This document shows, piece after piece, positions 23,429 to 35,400 of a stretch of 64,000 nucleotides of DNA. The notes beneath the pieces were generated by a model that was not told the origin of the DNA, did not search any database, and worked only from the letters and a program-made list of their open reading frames with translations. Position numbers and translations under genes: made by a program. The stretch covers positions 117,361,037 to 117,425,036 of the forward strand of contig OY757011.1 in the NCBI GenBank assembly GCA_963580285.1, given 5' to 3'. Positions within the stretch are counted from its first letter, which is position 1. Each line of letters starts with the position of its first letter. Source of the DNA: Lucinisca nassula. Lineage: Eukaryota > Mollusca > Bivalvia > Lucinida > Lucinidae.

Positions 23429-24683
23429 CTAAAATAAAATAAATACTGAATTTACTGTCTCACCTGAAATCAAAATAAACTAAGTACTGAAATTTAATTT
23501 TTTTCTTATGTTTTTTTTTATGTGTGACTATGTCTTTTATACAGGTAAGATTTGATAAAACTGGCAAAATAATTATGCCCAAAACATGATAATCTATACT
23601 AGCATGAATCAATATGCTTTTATTTGCTTAATTCAATCAGCAACACTAGTACCTGATGGCATTTTTACCAAGACAATGCTCCACAGATGGTAACTGGAGC
23701 TCAATATTACAACACAGTTCTAGAACTGATATACAACATAATCACAAAAACAGAATGCCCTGAAAATACTATGTCCCTACTACATGGCTATTGGAGTTCA
23801 ATTTTGCATCCTAGATTTACTATACTTGATATAATATCAAGATACACTTCAGTCCCTTGATCAAGCTACCGGTACTCATTTGAACACAATTTTGGATAGA
23901 ATACAGCTAGACCTTGCCTCCCCGCAAAATTTTTTCCTATGATTTCTTTTAATGATTATCCCTTAATAACATTGATTTAGGCTGATAAAAGCATTTTGTG
24001 ATGTCACAGTGGATATCAAGTGTTCAAGCTGTCAAATCCTCAAATTTTATTGGCATGATCTGACTATAAAATCTGACACAATTATGTAAGATACATTTCT
24101 GGACTTTAAACAATTTTCTAAATTTTAAATAAAGTATGATAACGTCTAACACCACCTATCAAATTCACTGTTCGGAAAAAGCATTTTGAGTGTCCTTATA
24201 TCAGAAGCATAACCTATTACATTATGCAGTATTTATGTACTTGCATGGCATGTAAATTGCAAAGTAATGGCTTAGGTTTGAGAAATGAAATTTTTAATGT
24301 AAAATTAATTTCAATTAAAGCATACTCTCCTCAAGATATTATAAGCCTTTCGAGTGGCCTTTTTCACGAGATCCGACCTTTAGTTGGAAAAAGAACCATA
24401 AAAAAAGTAGAAAACAGACTATAGCTCGACCTGGATTCCCAACCCCCCCCCCCCCCTTCAAAAACGTCACGCCACTATGTCGTATGCTGACATTGAAAAG
24501 GGCAGAATTCTTTCAATGTATCAATTTATAGTAGTTTTACTAGTTCAAATAGTTGACTATGTAACCAGCTACTGCAGCAGTGCACAGCCCATTTTTTTCA
24601 ACCAATATTTACAAATCCCAAAGCTGGAAATTCTTTGATCAAACATTAAAATTCTCTATGCATAGCTGACCAAAATCTGATAA
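23429..24683. other. intron sequence, low-copy
   Basis: Lies between the terminal exon and the next exon to the right on the minus strand. It is AT-rich without arrays. A run of 14 C (24443-24456; G14 on the minus, putative transcribed, strand) is the only notable item. No further exon is supported. Confidence 0.45.
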
Positions 24684-25978
24684 CAAGAGGACCATGATGA
24701 TTCTATATCGCTCCCCTGAGCCATAAGATTAACATGTGGGTCTTGGGGTGGGCCCTCTTGGAGCTCCAGGTCTATAATTTGAACCATCTAAGTAAAGTTC
24801 CAACAAAAGCTTCATAGCAAATTACCAAAGACCTGGGCCTTCTGGTTTCAGAAAAGAAGATTTTTACATGTTTTCCCTATAAAAAACCCATTCTAGTAAA
24901 GTTTCATGAAAACTGAAGCAAAACTGTGATCTCTAGGGGGTGAACAAGGTTTTCAAGAAATTTGAGCTAGTGACCTAGTTTCTTACCTGACATGACCCAT
25001 ATTCGAACCTGATCCATATATAATCAAGACAAACATTCTGGTTTCATGATTGCAGACTATAGAGAGTGAACAAGGTTTTCAAGAAATTTGACCTAGTGAC
25101 CTAGTTTTTGACCTGGCATGATCAATATTCGAACCTGACCCAGATACCATCAAGACAGACATTCTGGTAGGGTTTCATGAAGTTTGAAGTAAAATTGTGG
25201 TGTCTAGAGGATGAACAAGGTTTTCAAAGAATTTGACCTAGTGACCTAGATTTTTACCTTACATGACCCATATTTAAACCTGACCCAGATATCATCAAGA
25301 TAAACATTCTTATAAAGTTTCATGAAGATTAAAGCAAAATTGTGGTCTCTAGAGGGTGAACAAGGTTTTCAAGAAATTGACGTAGTGACCTAGTTTTTGA
25401 CCTGACATGACACATATTTAAACTTGACCCAGATATCATCAAGATAAACATTCTGGTAAAGTTTCATGAAGATTGTAGCAAAATTGTGGTTTCTAGAGGG
25501 TGAACAAGGTTTTCAAGGAATTTGACCTAGTGACCTAGTTTTTGACCGGACATGACCCATATTCGAACTTGACCCAGATATTATCAAGATAAACATACTG
25601 ATGAAGTTTCATGAAGATTAAAGCAAAATTGTGGTTTCTAAAGGGTGAACAAGGATTTCAAGGAATTTGACCTAGTGACCTAGTTTTTTACCTGACATGA
25701 CCGATATTCGAACTTGACCCAGATATTATCTAAACAACCAATCTGGTAAAGTTTCATGAAGATTGAAGCAAAATGGTGAACAAGGTTTTCCAGAAATTTG
25801 ACCTAGTGACCTAGTTTTTGACCTCGCATGACCCATATTTTAATGTGGTCTCTAGAAGGTGAACAAGGTAAATGTTGACGACCCACGATGCACGTCGCAC
25901 GACGCACATTGCACGACGCACGTACGACGGACAAAAGGTGATCACAAATGCTCACCTTGAGCTTTGCTCAGGTGAGCT
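24684..25978 (+). mobile_element. complete type A element with ~146-bp units
   Basis: The 5' end is CAAGAGGACCATGATGATTC followed by TATATCGCTCCCCTGAGC. About seven units carry GACCTAGTGACCTAGTTTTT and CATGACCCATATTCGAAC. Unusually, the usual GACR tract is replaced by GCACGTCGCACGACGCAC, followed by GTACGACGGAC. The 3' hairpin at 25949-25978 has outer stem GCTCACC/GGTGAGC and inner stem TTGAGC/GCTCA. Confidence 0.75.
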
Positions 25979-26794
25979 AAAAATCTGTCTACAAGTGAAG
26001 ATCATGAGACCAGATAATAATATAATGCACTCATCAAACCAAAGTTGACAGGCTGTGCAATTTATGAGGATAACAAGACATAAGGTAACTGACATTTAGA
26101 AAACAAAAAACAAAAAAAAAACAAAAAAAATTTCAAAGCTTTAATATGTCATAAATGTTAATGAGGTAGCTGTAACTTATTCTTGCTCTATAAAGTGTCT
26201 CAGATTTTTAAACTATAATATCTCTGAAGCTAGGAAAAGCAATTCAATTTTGTTATAAAATTCACATGTCTAGAAGAATTAAGTAGAATGACATGTTGCA
26301 GATTTGTAAAAGTTAAAGCTTTTGTTTCAACCAGCATGTCAGAAATGAAGCAATTAATTACATAAAAAAAAATCAAACAAATACGTCTTTCAATCATTTT
26401 CAGTGGAAAGTTATGTGTGCCTTATGAATTAAGATTATTGCAGACAATTTTATCCAACTACCATTTCTCCAAAACCGCCGATATGCATTTACGTTAACTT
26501 CTTTTTAAAGCTTTAAATCCATATTTTTCCTTGACATACCAACCTGAAACTTTCCAAATCTGAATAGATTAGATTATTTTAGTTCCTAGTAATGATGGCC
26601 TTCTAATTATGTAAACATAGGTAGGGACAAATCTGCAACCCGTGACACAGAAAATTACCCCTTTCACTCTATAGGTAATGATGCTATGAATCAAAGAAAA
26701 TTTCAGATGACTTAAAAGAAGAGAAGACTGAGGTGTGTATTTAGTTGACAGTGACAGATGAAAAAGTAAAATTAATGTGACTAGTAAGAAATAT
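25979..26794. other. intron sequence, low-copy
   Basis: AT-rich, with an A/AAAC-rich tract near 26100-26130. A 116-codon minus-strand frame (26569-26919) runs across the retroelement junction at 26810 and is therefore chance. No exon is seen. Confidence 0.4.
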
Positions 26795-27827
26795 ATAAAT
26801 AAATTACAGCTCGGCGAAGAACCTGATTGGACTGTGGGAATGTGCAGGCTGATCTGAGTCTTTGCTGGTCGCCCAAGCCTTCTTGTAATTTTTTGCATGC
26901 GCTGCCTCATTTGGTACATGGATCGCGATTCAAAAGCTGTCGGGGGGTCGTGGGTTTTTTTCGCAACCCGATATGTTGGGCCGTAGCGTTAAATAATTTA
27001 TTCTTTGCATAAAGGTCAGTCTCAGGCCACTTTGTTCGCACTACACATCAACGATATTCTGCCTCACCTGTATTGCTTTGAAACGCCTATTACCAAAGGC
27101 TATTTATTAAGTAATTGGTTTCAGGTCTGAGGTCGGCTGATTTGGCCCGATGCCGAAGGCCGAGGACTAATACAGCTGACCAAGGACCTAAACTGGACCA
27201 AGGCAAGGTTGATCTGGCAATGACAATTTTATTAATAAACATTAAAAATGTCACCTTAGATGTATACAATTTGGCTTTGTGACTGTATGGAATTGCCCTG
27301 GGCATGTATGGATTTCATCGCAGGTTAATACTGTTTCATGGCCAACAAAGGTCAATAATTTACATGTTGTCCGAAGGTCATTGATATTGGTTTGAGGTCA
27401 TTACGAAAACGCCCCTATACAAATACATTTGTTTTTTTTTCTGGCCCAAAAAAAAAAGACATTTTAAGATGAAAAAAAAAATGTAATATGTTTTTTGTTT
27501 CTGCTCGGGGCATGGATTGCGGGGGCTCGGTGGAGCCGCCTCGACGAGGCGTTTCTATCGGGTACCCGCGGTCTGTGGTTTTGGGCGGTGATAGGAAGAA
27601 TAACGTTTACCCCTGTGAACCCCAGTTTAACTAAATAAAGCTGGGATTTAGGGAGGTCAAAATCATATAGGTGTGTTTTCGTGATGCGGCGTTGTTATCC
27701 TCAGGTTAGATGGCTTATGGCAAGAAGAGGTTACCTTCTCTATGTTACATTGTACTAAAGTAGCTAATTCTGTTGTCTGTATGCATATGTTAGTAAAATA
27801 AATTAAAAGAAAATAAATAAATTACAG
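26795..27827 (+). mobile_element. 1-kb retroelement insertion with 15-bp target duplication
   Basis: ATAAATAAATTACAG flanks the insert exactly at 26795-26809 and 27813-27827. The insert (26810-27812) ends in an A-rich tail (AAATAAATTAAAAGAA), so it is read on the plus strand. It contains a reverse-transcriptase-like peptide at 27014-27127 and a GC-rich part near 27510-27560 with the hairpin GCCTCGACGAGGC. It looks like a 5'-truncated, internally rearranged LINE copy. Confidence 0.7.
27014..27130 (+). pseudogene. reverse-transcriptase motif fragment
   Basis: The frame reads GQSQATLFALHINDIL and continues to a TGA at 27128. This resembles the block upstream of the catalytic YADD box in non-LTR reverse transcriptases, where LSPTLFALYINDL-type sequence is typical; here the LSP is replaced by SQA. 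The catalytic box is not found downstream. It lies within the target-duplication-bounded insert, which supports a LINE origin. The family cannot be named from 38 residues. Confidence 0.4.
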
Positions 27828-27912
27828 GCTAAATTGTATGAATCTGCATGTCATTTTACCTTGATATTTAAGCTTTTAACTACCACTTGTAAAATATTTT
27901 AAAAATAGTTAC

Positions 27913-28108
27913 CTTTTTTATGCTTCTCAATTTCACTTTCATTGTCATCTGGAATTAGAAATAAATTCATTGGTCTGGAGTTTGCATCATTATAGGCCAA
28001 ATAATGTTTAGATGATTTCTCTAAATTCTTTAAAAGACCTTTGCACAGGTGTAGTGGAGGGGAAAATACAAGGTCAGGACCACCATATGTAGTCTGGTTT
28101 CTTATCAC
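27913..28108 (-). CDS. internal exon, left duplicate (SANT-like gene)
   Basis: The minus-strand frame is open for 65 codons and ends AAAAAAG|GTAACT at 27913, leaving one base. Candidate starts are after AATAG (28108, phase 0) or after ATAAG (one base); an in-frame TAG forbids anything further upstream. The peptide includes TTYGGPDLVFSPPLHLCKGL and a final acidic-to-basic stretch IPDDNESEIEKHKK. No known domain is recognised. Spliced to 23428 it gives ...EKHKK-A-RKARWTEEE, in frame and natural in character. The twin at 38054 differs at four bases. Confidence 0.6.
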
Positions 28109-28365
28109 CTATTCCCAGGAAATCTCATATTCTCATTCAGACTTAGTTTCCAATGTCACAGATGCAAATGACACATCCACGTCTCAGCCAAAATTGGTCA
28201 AGATGAATAATTCAGTCAAGGTTTATTCCATGTTTTCAAAGTAAACCCCTATTTAGAGCTGTATTTCTGCTATATTTTTCATAAACAAAACAGTATTCAA
28301 CAAATTACTGTTTGATTTTTGAGGGTACAAATATATTGTGGATAGCAACTAATAATCTTTTCAAA

Positions 28366-30025
28366 CAAGAGGCCCATTGGCCATAACACTCACCAGAGCT
28401 AAAGCCTTCCCTTGCCAATCAGACTAATATAAGATACATGCAATCAAAGCTTCAGTAAATGTTCTAAAAAAATTTACACTAAATGCTATATAATTTTGCT
28501 GAAGATTTTATTTTTGACTTATATCATTTGACAAAGTAATTGGTGAAATGAGTGTGATGACCTTGATCAGACTGCTCCTATGCCATTTTATCATACTTGG
28601 CAATGTCTGAGGTTAAATGCAAAAAATTTTCTGCCAAGACTCAGCCTGATATTCCATACTGGTTTTGAAGAGCTGTTTTTTTCTTTCTAAGTTTTGCTTT
28701 TTTGGCTGCCATGGCAGCCAATATAAACCCACACTGTGCAGAAAAATCATCTGACTGATAGAAAACAACTTGATTGATTATCCCATCGTAAGGCTATGGG
28801 ACATTGTGGTTGCCATAGCAGCTTAAGTTTTCAGTAAACTTCCATGAAAAGCTTATGTCATCAATCCCCCACCAAAGGCATACTACAGATGAGAAATGTT
28901 CGAGCTTCTGTCCATGTCCATCTGATCTACATGTTTTATTGAGATCCAATCAAAACTAAAGGACATTATGCTGATGACAAGGTCAAAAATAGGCATTTTC
29001 AGCAACCAAGGGGACATAACTCTATGATCAATAAGCAAACCTCGCCAGTTTTCAAACTCATCCAAGCTTTTATCCTCAGCCTACTTATACGTAAGTTTGA
29101 GGAAGATCTGATCAAAAGTGAATGACATGCTGATGAAAAGGTCAAAATTAGGCATTTTCAGCAAACAATGGGACATAACTCTATGATGATCAGGCCGACC
29201 TCGCCAGTTTTCCAACTCATCCGAGCTTTTATCCCCAGCCTACTTATAAATAAGTTTGAAGAAGATCTGATCAAAACTAAAGGACTGATGCTGATTACAA
29301 GGCAAAAAATAGCTATTTTCAGCAACCAAGTGGACATAACCCTATGATGATCAGGCTGACCTTGCCAGTTTTCGAACTCATACGAGCTTTTATCCCCAGC
29401 CTACTTATATGTAAGTTTCAGAAAGATCTGATCAAAACTGAAGGACTTATGCTGATGACAAGGTCAAAACTAGGAAATTTCAGCAATGAAGGGGACATAA
29501 CTCTATAATTAATGGATCAACCTCGCCAGTTTTCGAACTCATCTGAGCTTTTATCCCCAACCTACATATATGTAAGTTACACAAAGATCCAATCAAAACT
29601 GAAGGAGTTATGCTGATGACAAGGTCAAAAATAGGAAATTTCAGCAATGAAGGGGACATAACTCTATAATTAATGGGTCAACCTCGCCAGTTTTCAAACT
29701 CATCTGAGCTTTTATCCCCAACCTACATATATGTAAGTTTCACAAAGATCCAATCAAAACTGAAGGAGTTATGCTGATGACAAGCAGTTTCCTATTGTAA
29801 GTCTATGGGATCTTGTTGTTGCCATAGCAACCAAAGTTTTCATTCAAATTGGATGAAGAGCTTATGTCATCAATCCCCCACCAGAGGCATGTTACAGATG
29901 AGAAATGACCAAGATCAGCTTGCAAGTTGCAGAGATATAACTGGTCAAAGGTGTTAACGCCAACGCCGTTGACGAACCAATGTCTATCCTATAAGCTCCC
30001 CTGGAGCCTTCGGCTATGGTGAGCT
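28366..30025 (+). mobile_element. type A element, duplicate copy 1
   Basis: 5' CAAGAGGCCCATTGGCC then ACTCACCAGAGC; one diverged unit of the ~320-bp class (TGCCATGGCAGCC) followed by five to six ~160-bp units (GACAAGGTCAAAAATAGG). The GACR tract is worn away (CCAACGCCGTTGACG). The 3' hairpin is at 29994-30025. Its equivalent is 38507-40484. Confidence 0.75.
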
Positions 30026-30057
30026 AAAAAGGTGTTAAAAGCAGCCAGGTCATATAA

Positions 30058-30839
30058 CAAGAATTCCGCAAAAAGCTATGTCGCGCCTGTGAGAGCGCAA
30101 AGTCACCAAGCCATGAAATGTAGGTCAAGGTCAAATTTAGATGCTTGCATTGAACAGGCGTTCCCAAGATACAAGTTTGTACCAAGTAACATTAATCAAG
30201 CTCTAATAGTTCTTGAAAAATAAACTCGATCATTTGGGTGAACCCTAGGGTGGTCGCAAATTTTCACAAAGTCAGTGAACCATGAAATATAGGTCAAGGT
30301 CAATATCGATGCTTGCATTGAAGTTGCTTTACCTAGATACTAGTTTGTACCAAGTAACATCAATCAAGCTGTAATAGTTCTTGAGAAATAAACTTGAATA
30401 TTCGGGTGAACACTAGGGTGGTCGCAAATTTTAACAAAGTCAATGAACCGTAAAATGTAGGTCAAGGTGAAATATAGATGCTTGCATTGAAGTTGCCATA
30501 CGTAGATACAAGTTTGTACCAAGTAACATCAATCAAGCTGTAATAGTTCTTAAGAAATAAACTTGAATATTCTGGTGAAAGCTAGGGTGGTCGCAAATTT
30601 TAGTCAATGAACCTTAAAATGTAGGTCAAGGTGAAATATAGATGCTTGCATTGAAGTTACCATGCGTAGATACAAGTTTGTACCAAGTAACATCAATCAA
30701 GCTGTAATAGTTCTTGAGAAATAAACTTGAATATTCTGGTGAAAGGTAGGGTGGTCGCAAAAGTTGACGAACGGACGGACAGACGGCCGGACGGAAAACT
30801 GGACACCTATATCGCACCATGCTAATAGCAGGCGCGACA
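30058..30839 (+). mobile_element. type B element, duplicate copy 1
   Basis: 5' CAAGAATTCCGC ... TGTCGCGCCTGTG, 3' GCAGGCGCGACA, exact 11-bp inverted motifs. About four units carry GTACCAAGTAACAT and CTAGGGTGGTCGC. The tract GACGAACGGACGGACAGACG precedes the 3' hairpin. The equivalent copy is 40517-41298. Confidence 0.8.
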
Positions 30840-31189
30840 AAAACAAGTCTAATGCACATATATACAGGATAAAATTTCTAGGTGCATGACCTTGACCTCT
30901 AGGTTGTGGTCAGGGTTGGGGATGATCTTGAATAAAAATTTCTATTTCTGACCAGTATCTATCAGCATACCAAAATATAAAGTAGATTCATCAAAGGGTT
31001 CAGACAATAAGAGCTCTTAACTAGAAATAGTGTTACTTACAGAGCCCCGCTTGCTTATCATATGCAAATCTTTATGCACTTATATACAGGATAAAAATTT
31101 CTAGGTGCATGACCTTGACCTCTAGGTTGTGGTCAGGGTTGGGGATGATCTTGAATAAAAATTTCTATTTCTGACCAGTATCTATCAGC
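30840..31189. repeat. two copies of a ~100-bp GACCTTGACC-type unit
   Basis: AGGATAAAA(A)TTTCTAGGTG to CAGTATCTATCAG occurs at about 30868-30964 and again at 31092-31189, the second copy ending exactly at the segmental junction. Related units are at 41325-41425 and, diverged, at 46070-46480. Confidence 0.65.
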
Positions 31190-32499
31190 CCCTATACAAA
31201 TACATTTGTTTTTTTTTTCTGGCCCCCCCCCAAAAAAAGACATTTTAAGATGAAAAAAAAAATGTAATATGTTTTTTGTTTCTGCTCGGGGCATGGATTG
31301 CGGGGGCTCGGTGGAGCCGCCTCGACGAGGCGTTTCTATCGGGTACCCGCGGTCTGTGGTTTTGGGCGGTGATAGGAAGAATAACGTTTACCCCTGTGAA
31401 CCCCAGTTTTACTATATAAAGCTGGGATTTAGGGAGGTCAAAATCATATAGGTGTGTTTTCGTGATGCGGCGTTGTTATCCTCAGGTTAGATGGCTTATG
31501 GCAAGAAGAGGTTACCTTCTCTATGTTACATTGTACTAAAGTAGCTAATTCTGTTGTCTGTATGCATATGTTAGTAAAATAAATTAAACAAGAGGGCCAT
31601 GATGGCCCTGGATCGCTCACCTGATCCAAAGTGTAACAAGTGGGCCCCAGAGAGGGCCATTATTGGCCCCAGGGCTTTAATGTGCATAATGTTGAGGGAG
31701 GTCTTAAAGGGTGAAGCTTCATACCAAACATCAACAAAGGCTATAATTTGAACAATCTTGGTAAAGGTCCACTAGATGAAGCTACACATCAAATATCAAA
31801 GACCTGGGCCTTGCGGTTTGAGAGAAGAAGATTTTTTTAAAGATATTCCCTACATAAGCCTTTGCAAAACCAAATGGCCCCGGGGCTATATAAATCTATG
31901 TAAAACCAAAGGGCCCCAGGGTGGGGGCATTTGTGGCCCTAGGGCTATAATTTGAACAATCTTGGTAGAGGTCCATTAGATGAAGCTTCATACCAAATTT
32001 CAAAGTCCTGGGCCTTGTGGTTTCAGAGAAGAAGATTTTTAAAGATTATCCCTATATAAGTCTATGTAAAACCAAAGGGCCCCGGGGCGGGGCCACTTTT
32101 GGCCCCAGCACTATAATTTGAATCATCTTGGTAGGGGTCCTTTAGAGGAAGCTTCATACCAAATATAAAAGACCTAGGACTTGTGGCTTCAGAAAAGAAT
32201 ATTTTTAAGGATTTTCCCTATACAAGTCGATGTAAAACCAAAAGATCCCGGAGCAGGGGCATTTTTGGCCCAAGGGCTATAATTTGATAATTTGAACAAT
32301 CTTGGTAGGGGTCTACTAGATGAAGCTTCATACCAAATATCAAAGTCCTGGGCCTTGCGGTTTCAGAGAAGAAGATTTTTAAAGATTTTCCCTATATAAG
32401 CCCATGTAAAACCAAAGGGCCCCGGGGCGGGGGGCATTTTTTGCCCCAGCACTATAATTTGAACAATCTTGGTAGGGGTCAACTAGATAAAGCTTCATA

Positions 32500-35400
32500 C
32501 CAAATATCAAAGTCCTGGGCCTTGCGGTTTCAGAGAAGAAGAGTTTTAAAGATTTTCCCTATATAAGCCTATGTAAAACCAAAGGGCCCCGGGGCAGGGA
32601 TAGATTTGGCCTCAGCAATATAATTTGAATAATCTTGTTAGGGGTCCTTCAGATGAAGCTTCATACCAAATATAAAAGACCTAGGCCTTGTGGTTTCAGA
32701 GAAGAAGATTTTTAAAGATTTTCCCTATATAAGTCTACGTAAAACCAAAGGGCCCCGGGGCGGGGGCATTTTTGGCCCAAGGGCTTTAATTTGAACAATC
32801 TTTGTAGAGGTCCATTAGATGAAGCTTCATTCTAAATATCAAAGTCCTGGGCCTTGCGGTTTCAGAGAAGAAGATTTTTAAAGATTTTCCCTATATAAGC
32901 CCATGTAAAACCAAAGGGCCCCAGGGCGGGGGGCATTTTTTGCCCCAGCACTATAATTTGAACAATCTTGGTAGGGGTCAACTAGATAAAGCTTCATACC
33001 AAATATCAAAGTCCTGGGCCTTGTGGTTTCAGAGAAGAAGAGTTTTAAAGATTTTCCCTATATAAGCCTATGTAAAACCAAAGAGCCCCGGGGCGGGGGC
33101 TTTTTTGGCCCCAGCACTATAATTTGACTAATCTTGGTAGGGGTCCACTAGATGAAGCTTCATACCAAATATCAAAGACCTGGGCCTTGTGGTTTCATAG
33201 AAGAAGATTTTTAAAGATTTTCCTTATATAAGCCACTGTAAAACCAAAGGGCCCCGTGGCGGGGGCATTTTTTTTCCCAGCACTATAATTTGAACAATCT
33301 TGGTAGGGGTCCACTAGATGAAGCTTCATACCAAATATCAAAGTCCTGGGCCTTGTGGTTTCAGAGAAGAAGATTTTTAAAGATTTTCCGTATATAAGCC
33401 TATGTAAAACCAAAGGGCCCCGGGGCGGAGGCATTTTTGGCCCCAGCACTATAATTTGAACAATCTTGGTAGGGGTCCACTAGATAAAGCTTCATACCAA
33501 ATATCAAAGACCTGGGCCTTGTGGTTTCAGAGAAGAAGATTTTTAAAGATTTTCCCTATATAAGCCAATGTAAAACCAAAGGGCCCCGTGGCGGGGGCAT
33601 TTTTTGCCCCAGCACTATAATTTGAACAATCTTGGATGGGGTCAACTAGATAAAGCTTCATACCAAATATCAAAGTCCTGGGCCTTGCGGTTTCAGAGAA
33701 GAAGAGTTTTAAAGATTTTCCCTATATAAGCCTATGTAAAACCAAAGGGCCCCGGGGCAGGGATAGATTTGGCCTCAGCAATATAATTTGAATAATCTTG
33801 TTAGGGGTCCTTCAGATGAAGCTTCATACCAAATATAAAAGACCTAGGCCTTGTGGTTTCAGAGAAGAAGATTTTTAAAGATTTTCCCTATATAAGTCTA
33901 CGTTAAACCAAAGGGCCCCGGAGCAGGGGCATTTTTGGCCCAAGGGCTTTAATTTGAACACTCTTTGTAGAGGTCCATTAGATGAAGCTTCATTCTAAAT
34001 ATCAAAGTCCTGGGCCTTGCGGTTTCAGAGAAGAAGATTTTTAAAGATTTTCCCTATATAAGCCTATGTAAAACCAAAGGGCCCCACGGAGGGGGGCATT
34101 TTTTGCCCCAGCACTATAATTTGAACAATCTTGGTAGGGGTCAACTAGATAAAGCTTCATACCAAATATCAAAGTCCTGGGCCTTGTGGTTTCAGAGAAG
34201 AAGAGTTTTAAAGATTTTCCCTATATAAGCCTATGTAAAACCAAAGAGCCCCGGGGCGGGGGCTTTTTTGGCCCCAGCACTATAATTTGACTAATCTTGG
34301 TAGGGGTCCACTAGATGAAGCTTCATACCAAATATCAAAGACCTGGGCCTTGTGGTTTCATAGAAGAAGATTTTTAAAGATTTTCCTTATATAAGCCACT
34401 GTAAAACCAAAGGGCCCTGTGGCGGGGGCATTTTTTTTCCCAGCACTATAATTTGAACAATCTTGGTAGGGGTCCACTAGATGAAGCTTCATACCAAATA
34501 TCAAAGTCCTGGGCCTTGTGGTTTCAGAGAAGAAGATTTTTAAAGATTTTCCGTATATAAGCCTATGTAAAACCAAAGGGCCCCGGGGCGGATGCATTTT
34601 TGGCCCCAGCACTATAATTTGAACAATCTTGGTAGGGGTCCACTAGATAAAGCTTCATACCAAATATCAAAGACCTGGGCCTTGTGGTTTCAGAGAAGAA
34701 GATTTTTAAAGATTTTCCCTATATAAGCCCATGTAAAACCAAAGGGCCCCGTGGCGGGGGCATTTTTTGCCCCAGCACTATAATTTGAACAATCTTGGAT
34801 GGGGTCAACTAGATAAAGCTTCATACCAAATATCAAAGTCCTGGGCCTTGCGGTTTCAGAGAAGAAGAGTTTTAAAGATTTTCCCTATATAAGCCTATGT
34901 AAAACCAAAGGGCCCCGGGGCAGGGATAGATTTGGCCTCAGCAATATAATTTGAATAATCTTGTTAGGGGTCCTTCAGATGAAGCTTCATACCAAATATA
35001 AAAGACCTAGGCCTTGTGGTTTCAGAGAAGAAGATTTTTAAAGATTTTCCCTACATAAGTCTACGTTAAACCAAAGGGCCCCGGAGCAGGGGCATTTTTG
35101 GCCCAAGGGCTTTAATTTGAACACTCTTTGTAGAGGTCCATTAGATGAAGCTTCATTCTAAATATCAAAGTCCTGGGCCTTGCGGTTTCAGAGAAGAAGA
35201 TTTTTAAAGATTTTCCCTATATAAGCCTATGTAAAACCAAAGGGCCCCACGGAGGGGGGCATTTTTTGCCCCAGCACTATAATTTGAACAATCTTGGTAG
35301 GGGTCAACTAGATAAAGCTTCATACCAAATATCAAAGTCCTGGGCCTTGTGGTTTCAGAGAAGAAGAGTTTTAAAGATTTTCCCTATATAAGCCTATGTA

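Larger units (their letters stand above)
27411..31189. repeat. segmental tandem duplication, copy 1
   Basis: From CCCCTATACAAATACATTTG to GACCAGTATCTATCAG. Contains the 3' half of the retroelement, an exon (27913-28108), a type A element (28366-30025) and a type B element (30058-30839). Copy 2 begins directly at 31190. The first 178 bases after the retroelement and the exon match copy 2 at an offset of 10141. The last ~135 bases are absent from copy 2, so the far boundary is approximate. Confidence 0.8.

Noticed and set aside
26569..26919. 116-codon minus-strand frame
   Set aside because: Crosses the retroelement junction at 26810, so it is chimeric chance sequence.
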